NCBI RefSeq assembly: GCF_012838985.1
Contig: NZ_DUOE01000096.1
Span: forward strand, 1-43,261
Direction of reading: 5' to 3'
DNA: 43,261 bases
Source of the DNA: Corynebacterium sp.
Lineage (GTDB): Bacteria > Actinomycetota > Actinomycetes > Mycobacteriales > Mycobacteriaceae
The translations under genes were made by a program, and so were the position numbers. The notes under the pieces are model-generated. The model saw only the letters and a list, made by a program, of their open reading frames with translations, searched no databases and had not been told where the DNA came from. The number at the start of each line of letters is the position of its first letter. Position 1 is the first letter of the stretch. This document shows, piece after piece, positions 36,244 to 43,261 of the stretch.

Positions 36244-39200
36244 GTGCATCTGAAATCGTTGACGCTCCGGGGATTCAAGTCCTTCGCGTCTGCGACGACC
36301 CTGAAATTCGAGCCCGGCATCTGTGCGGTGGTGGGCCCGAACGGGTCAGGTAAGTCCAATGTCGTCGACGCCCTGGCGTGGGTCATGGGTGAGCAGGGCG
36401 CGAAGACCCTGCGTGGCGGCAAGATGGAGGACGTCATCTTCGCCGGTGCCGGGGACCGGAAGCCGCTGGGGCGCGCCGAGGTGACCCTCACCATCGACAA
36501 CTCCGACGGTGCGCTGCCCATCGACTACACCGAGGTGTCGATCACCCGCCGCATGTTCCGCGACGGGGCCGGCGAGTACGAGATCAACGGTTCGCGGGCC
36601 CGGCTCATGGACATCCAGGAGCTGCTCTCCGATTCGGGCATCGGCCGGGAGATGCACGTCATCGTCGGGCAGGGGCGTCTGGCGCAGATCCTGGAGTCCC
36701 GCCCGGAGGAGCGCCGCGCCTTCATCGAGGAGGCCGCCGGCGTGCTCAAGCACCGCCGCCGGAAGGAGAAGGCGCAGCGCAAGCTCGTCGGCATGCAGGC
36801 CAACCTCGACCGTCTGCAGGACCTCACCGATGAGCTGGGCAAGCAGCTCAAGCCGCTGGCCCGGCAGGCGGAGGCCGCGCAGCGTGCGCAGACCGTGCAG
36901 GCCACGCTCCGCGACGCCCGGCTGCGCCTCGCCGGGGACCGGCTCCACCGTCTGCGCAGCGAGTTCGACGACGCCGACCGGCGCGCCCGCCTGCTGGCGG
37001 AGCAGGTGGAGGAGGTCACCGAGCTGCTGGAGGAGGCCAGCGGGGAGCAGCTGGAGATCGAGATGGAGCTCGAGACCCTCGTCCCCGAGGCCGACGCCGC
37101 GCAGCAGCTGTGGTTCACCCTCTCGACGCTGGCGGAGCGTGTCTCCGCCACCGCCCGCATCGCCGCGGAACGGGCCGCGAACGCAGACGTCGTCGCCTAC
37201 ACCGGGCCGGACCCGGAGGCCCTCGAGCGACGCGCGGAGCAGGCCGACGAGGAGCTCGCGGAGCTCACCGAGGCCGTGGAGATTGCCGCCGAACGGCTCG
37301 AGTCCATCCGCGACGAGGTTTTTGAACGGGAGGAGGCACGTCGGGAAGCGGAGGCCGAGCACATGGCGCAGGTGCAGGCGATCGCGGACCGTCGGGAAGG
37401 TGTCGTGCGGCTCATCGCGGCCGAGGAGTCGTTGGCCGGGCAGGTCGCGGCCGCGGAGGAGGAGATCGCCCACCAGGCGGAGACCCTGGCCGGCACCCTC
37501 GCGCGCACACGGTCGGCGCAGCGGGAGGCCGAGGAGGTGGCCGAGCGGATCCGTGGGCTGCAGGGGGAGCGCACCCCGCTCGAGGACGCCCACATCCGTG
37601 CCGCCAGCGAGGCCGGGGCCGCCGACAAACGCCTCGACCAGCTCCGCGATGAGCAGCGGGAGAGGGAACGGGCGGTGTACTCGCTGCAGTCGCGCATCGA
37701 CACGCTGCGGCAGAACGTGCCCGTCGCCGCCGTGGACCTCGACTGGCCGGGACTGGCGGCACTCCTCCGCACGGAGCAGGGCCGGGCGGTGTCCGCGGCA
37801 CTCGGCGCGCACGCTGAGGCGTTGGTGGGTGTGGTGGACGAGGGGGTCGTCGAGAAGCTCGACGGGGCCTCGCGCACCGTCCTCATCGATGAGACCACCG
37901 ACGTTGACCCCTGGCGCCTCACCGCGGACCTGCCCGCGGGTGTGACGTGGCTGCTCGACCACCTGGACGCCGACGCGCGCATCACGCGCACCCTCAACCG
38001 CCTGCTCGCCGACGTCGCCCTCGCCCCCGACCTGCCCACCGCGCAGGCCACCGTCGACGCCGACCCGCGGCTGCGCGCCGTCACCCCCGACGGCGTCCTG
38101 TGCGGAGAAGGGTGGCTGCAGGCCGGCCACGGCACCGTGTCCCCCGTCGAGGTGGGCACACAGATCGCCGCCGCCGAAAGAGGACTTCTCGACGCCCGCG
38201 CCCTCCTCGACCAGCTCTCCGGCACCCTCGAGGGCGCCCGGATCGCCGCGGAGGAGGCACGCGTCGACGCCGCCGCCAGGAAGGCCGCCCTGCGCGAACA
38301 CGACCAGGCCGTCACCGGCTGGGAGCGGGACCTCGCGCGCCTGCAGAAGCAGTACGAGGCCAACCGCGCGGAGCACCAGCGCGCCGCGGAGCGGGCCACG
38401 GGTGCCGACGCCCGCCTCGCCGACCTGCGCGACCAGCTCGCCGAGGCCCGCGACCGCCTCGCCCGCGTGGAGGACTCCGACGCCCCCGAGGAGCCCTCGA
38501 CCGCCGCCCGCGATGAGGCGAACACCGCCCTCGCCCAGGTCAAGGCCATGGAGATGGAGGCCACCCTCGCCCTGCGTACCGCCGAGGAGCGCGCCGGGCA
38601 GGCCACCGGTCGGGGAGAGTCCCTGCGTCGGCAGGCCGCCCACGAACGCCAGGCGAAGGCCCGGCACGAGGAGGTCATGCGGAAGCGTCGGGAGGCGGCG
38701 GAGCTGGCGGCCGTCGTCGAGCGTGGGGCCCTCGACGTGGCGGCGCGGGTGGCGGGTGCGACGGAGCGGGCGGCGTCGGAACGCGATGAGCTGGCCCGGC
38801 AGCGCACCGAACTGAACTCCCGCCTGGCGCGGGCGAAGGACAAGATCAACGCGGCCCGGCAGCAGCTCGGGCGCCTGGCCGACAACGCCCACGCCGGCGA
38901 CATCGCCCGTTCCCGCGCGCAGGTGCGCATCGACGAGGCCGAGGCCAAGATCGTCGAACAGCTCGGCCTGGCCATCGCCGACCTCATGGCCGACTACACC
39001 CCGGACGCGGACTTCGACCGCGCGGAGGAGGAGAAGCGGCTGGCACAGGCGGAGAAGGACCTGCGTTCGCTGGGCAAGGTCAACCCGCTCGCACTCGAGG
39101 AGTTCAAGGCCCTCGAGGAACGCTATGAGTTCCTGTCCACGCAGCTGGACGACGTCCTCCAGGCCCGCCGGGACCTCAGCGGCGTCATCGACGAGGTCGA

Positions 39201-39681
39201 CGCGAAGATCCTGCAGCTGTTCACGGATGCGTGGGTGGACGTGGAGAAGCAGTTCCCCCTGGTGTTCCAGACGCTGTTCCCGGGCGGCGAGGGCCGCCTC
39301 CTCCTCACTGACCCCGACGACATGCTCACCACCGGCATCGAGGTCGAGGCCCGCCCGCCGGGCAAGAGGATCCGCCGCCTCTCGCTCCTCTCGGGTGGCG
39401 AGAAATCGCTGACCGCGCTGGCGATGCTCGTGGCGATCTTCAAGGCCCGCCCCAGCCCCTTCTACGTCATGGACGAGGTCGAGGCCGCCCTCGACGACGT
39501 CAACCTGCGCCGCCTCATCGCCCTGTTCGAGGATCTGCGGCAGGACTCGCAGCTCATCGTCATCACGCACCAGAAGCCGACGATGGATGTCGCCAACGTT
39601 CTCTACGGCGTGACCATGCGTGGCGACGGCGTCACCCGCGTCATCAGCCAGCGGATGAGTCCGGCACAGAGTCCGGCGTGA
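36244..39681 (+). CDS. smc: Chromosome segregation ATPase SMC
   Basis: HLKSLTLRGFKSFASATTLKFEPGICAVVGPNGSGKSNVVDALAWVMGEQ, LSLLSGGEKSLTALAMLVAIFKARPSPFYVMDEVEAALDD. Confidence 0.98.
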   Translation: MHLKSLTLRGFKSFASATTLKFEPGICAVVGPNGSGKSNVVDALAWVMGEQGAKTLRGGKMEDVIFAGAGDRKPLGRAEVTLTIDNSDGALPIDYTEVSITRRMFRDGAGEYEINGSRARLMDIQELLSDSGIGREMHVIVGQGRLAQILESRPEERRAFIEEAAGVLKHRRRKEKAQRKLVGMQANLDRLQDLTDELGKQLKPLARQAEAAQRAQTVQATLRDARLRLAGDRLHRLRSEFDDADRRARLLAEQVEEVTELLEEASGEQLEIEMELETLVPEADAAQQLWFTLSTLAERVSATARIAAERAANADVVAYTGPDPEALERRAEQADEELAELTEAVEIAAERLESIRDEVFEREEARREAEAEHMAQVQAIADRREGVVRLIAAEESLAGQVAAAEEEIAHQAETLAGTLARTRSAQREAEEVAERIRGLQGERTPLEDAHIRAASEAGAADKRLDQLRDEQRERERAVYSLQSRIDTLRQNVPVAAVDLDWPGLAALLRTEQGRAVSAALGAHAEALVGVVDEGVVEKLDGASRTVLIDETTDVDPWRLTADLPAGVTWLLDHLDADARITRTLNRLLADVALAPDLPTAQATVDADPRLRAVTPDGVLCGEGWLQAGHGTVSPVEVGTQIAAAERGLLDARALLDQLSGTLEGARIAAEEARVDAAARKAALREHDQAVTGWERDLARLQKQYEANRAEHQRAAERATGADARLADLRDQLAEARDRLARVEDSDAPEEPSTAARDEANTALAQVKAMEMEATLALRTAEERAGQATGRGESLRRQAAHERQAKARHEEVMRKRREAAELAAVVERGALDVAARVAGATERAASERDELARQRTELNSRLARAKDKINAARQQLGRLADNAHAGDIARSRAQVRIDEAEAKIVEQLGLAIADLMADYTPDADFDRAEEEKRLAQAEKDLRSLGKVNPLALEEFKALEERYEFLSTQLDDVLQARRDLSGVIDEVDAKILQLFTDAWVDVEKQFPLVFQTLFPGGEGRLLLTDPDDMLTTGIEVEARPPGKRIRRLSLLSGGEKSLTALAMLVAIFKARPSPFYVMDEVEAALDDVNLRRLIALFEDLRQDSQLIVITHQKPTMDVANVLYGVTMRGDGVTRVISQRMSPAQSPA

Positions 39682-39698
39682 ATATTCACGCCCGGACT
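39670..39698. repeat. Near-perfect inverted repeat spanning smc stop / ftsY leader
   Basis: AGTCCGGCGTGAAT|ATTCACGC(C)CGGACT: 14-bp arms with one bulged C. Confidence 0.85.
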
Positions 39699-39713
39699 GA
39701 CACTATGGAGGTC

Positions 39714-41363
39714 ATGAACACGACCTACCTCATCATCGGCATCGCAGTAGTCGCGATTCTGCTGCTCATCCTGCTCGTCATCATCGGGCTCAACCGCAAG
39801 AAGTCCAAGACGGTCAGCTTCGAGAAGAAGGAGGAGACTCCGAAGGAGCTCACCCAGCAGGAGAAGTCCGGCAACTACCAGGCCACCGGAGGCTTCAACT
39901 TCGCCCCCGCCAAGGCCGAGGAGCGGGAGCCGGAGCTTCTCGACGGTCAGCGCCTCGCCGCTGAGCCGCCCGCGCCCGAGCCGCAGCCCGAGGACCTCCC
40001 GCCGCATGAGGAGCCGGTCGTCCCCGAGCCGGCGGAGGTCGCCGAGCCTCTCGAGCACGAGGAGGCGTCCTTCTCCCTCGAGGGTGCCGCCGAGGCCGCC
40101 GATTATGTCCCTGAGGAGCCGGAGGAGCCCGTCGAGATCGAGGTGACCGAGCCGGTCGCCGAGAAGCTCGAGGAGATCTCCGAGGAGAAGGTCGAGGAGC
40201 AGGCACCGGAGCCGGAGCTGGACACCCCCGCCGAGGTCGAGGCTGAGACTGGGGTCGAGGAGGAGCCGGAGATCCAGGAGGTCGTCGAGGAGCGCGAGCG
40301 CGTCGAGGAGGAGGCCACCGAAGCGGCGGCCGCCGCCTCCGTCACCGCCGGTGCCGTCGAGGCCGCCCTCGAGCAGACCCCGGTGCCGGACACCGTCCCG
40401 GAGCCGGCCCCGGCCCCTGCCGAGGTTGACGAGATCGCCCCGGCAGCCGGCCGCATCGGTCGTCTGCGTGGTCGTCTGGCGCGTTCCCAGAGCGTCATCG
40501 GTCAGGGTGTGCTGGGCATCCTCAGCGCCGGTGACCTGGACGAGGACGCCTGGGAGGAGATCGAGGACACCCTCCTCATGGCCGACCTGGGCACCACCGT
40601 CACCATGAACGTCGTCGACTCCCTGCGCGAGAAGATCGCCGAGCAGGGTGTCTCCAGCGAGGCCGAGGCCCGCGCCATGCTGCGTGAGACCCTCATCGAG
40701 GTCTGCCACCCGGAGATGGACCGTTCCATCAAGGCGATGCCCTACGAGGGCAAGCCGGCCGTGATCCTCATCGTCGGTGTCAACGGCACCGGCAAGACCA
40801 CCACCACCGGCAAGCTGGCCCGCGTGCTCGTCTCCATGGGCCACAAGGTGCTGCTGGGTGCGGCGGACACCTTCCGTGCGGCCGCCGCCGACCAGCTGGA
40901 GACCTGGGGCCGTCGCGTCGGTGCGACCACCGTGCGTGGTGCCGAGGGTGCGGACCCGGCCTCGGTGGCCTTCGACGCCGTCGCCAAGGGCGTCGAGGAG
41001 GGCGCGGACGTCGTGCTCGTCGACACCGCCGGCCGTCTGCACACCGCGACCGGTCTCATGGACCAGCTGGGCAAGGTGAAGCGTGTCGTCGAGAAGAAGG
41101 CCGTGGTGGACGAGGTCCTCCTGGTGCTCGACGCCACCGTCGGCCAGAACGGCCTGACCCAGGCGCGTGTGTTCCGTGACGTCGTGGACATCACCGGCGT
41201 GGCGCTGACCAAGCTGGACGGCACCGCCAAGGGCGGCATCGTCTTCCAGGTGCAGGAGGAGCTGGGCGTGCCGGTCAAGCTCGTCGGCCTGGGTGAGGGT
41301 GCGGATGATCTCGCCCCCTTCGAGGTCGAGGGCTTCGTGGACGCGCTGCTCGGCGGCAAGTAG
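39714..41363 (+). CDS. ftsY: Signal recognition particle receptor FtsY with long acidic N-terminal domain
   Basis: TM anchor TYLIIGIAVVAILLLILLVIIGL, acidic linker, NG domain VILIVGVNGTGKTTTTGKLA, GAADTFRAAAADQLETW, VLVDTAGRLHT, LTKLDGTAKGG; start could be ATG 39705. Confidence 0.95.
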   Translation: MNTTYLIIGIAVVAILLLILLVIIGLNRKKSKTVSFEKKEETPKELTQQEKSGNYQATGGFNFAPAKAEEREPELLDGQRLAAEPPAPEPQPEDLPPHEEPVVPEPAEVAEPLEHEEASFSLEGAAEAADYVPEEPEEPVEIEVTEPVAEKLEEISEEKVEEQAPEPELDTPAEVEAETGVEEEPEIQEVVEERERVEEEATEAAAAASVTAGAVEAALEQTPVPDTVPEPAPAPAEVDEIAPAAGRIGRLRGRLARSQSVIGQGVLGILSAGDLDEDAWEEIEDTLLMADLGTTVTMNVVDSLREKIAEQGVSSEAEARAMLRETLIEVCHPEMDRSIKAMPYEGKPAVILIVGVNGTGKTTTTGKLARVLVSMGHKVLLGAADTFRAAAADQLETWGRRVGATTVRGAEGADPASVAFDAVAKGVEEGADVVLVDTAGRLHTATGLMDQLGKVKRVVEKKAVVDEVLLVLDATVGQNGLTQARVFRDVVDITGVALTKLDGTAKGGIVFQVQEELGVPVKLVGLGEGADDLAPFEVEGFVDALLGGK

Positions 41364-41379
41364 ACGTCGGGAAGTGAGG

Positions 41380-41403
41380 AAGGGGCCCACGGGCCCCTTT
41401 TTT
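41380..41403 (+). terminator. Intrinsic terminator after ftsY
   Basis: AAGGGGCC-CACG-GGCCCCTT followed by TTTTT. Confidence 0.9.
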
Positions 41404-41415
41404 GCTGCCCGGTGA

Positions 41416-43261
<1,846 letters not shown>

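Noticed and set aside
36346-39570. 1074-aa - strand ORF antisense to smc
   Set aside because: Sense frame is unambiguous SMC with Walker A and signature motifs; antisense frame is a GC artefact.

Overview
Window of high-GC actinobacterial chromosome. Gene order and family content fit a Corynebacterium; this is an inference, not a database match. It is mostly a conserved housekeeping backbone. On the + strand: hisD-hisC-hisB-(small ORF)-(MFS)-hisH-hisA-impA-hisF-hisI, a Trp-associated membrane protein, a TrpC-like gene, lgt and pyk. Then gdhA, a SepIVA/DivIVA-like gene, DUF177, rnc, mutM, an AGCS symporter, acyP, a hydrolase-membrane fusion, smc, ftsY, glnK and glnD (cut by the window end). 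On the - strand: an exonuclease/BRCT protein, glgX, a TetR regulator, a tandem YbjN protein, glgP, an M20 amidohydrolase, a DUF222/HNH endonuclease, a GalT-like DUF4921 protein and a glycerate kinase. I saw no CRISPR array, rRNA, tRNA or insertion sequence. The main non-routine signals are: (1) an 11-mer, GCTTCTCGACG, present 21 times on both strands, always inside genes, and apparently forcing the rare Leu codon CTT; (2) a 605-aa alpha/beta-hydrolase with a Gly/Ala-rich membrane segment between acyP and smc; (3) a DUF222/HNH gene bracketed by near-identical terminator palindromes whose cores are exact reverse complements; (4) a divergent TrpC-like relic between hisI and lgt; (5) a strand-biased GGGGGAG heptamer; (6) a 29-nt inverted repeat across the smc/ftsY junction; (7) a glnK-glnD unit with no amtB next to it, and an AmtR-like box upstream of gdhA. 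All counts were made by eye and should be recomputed.
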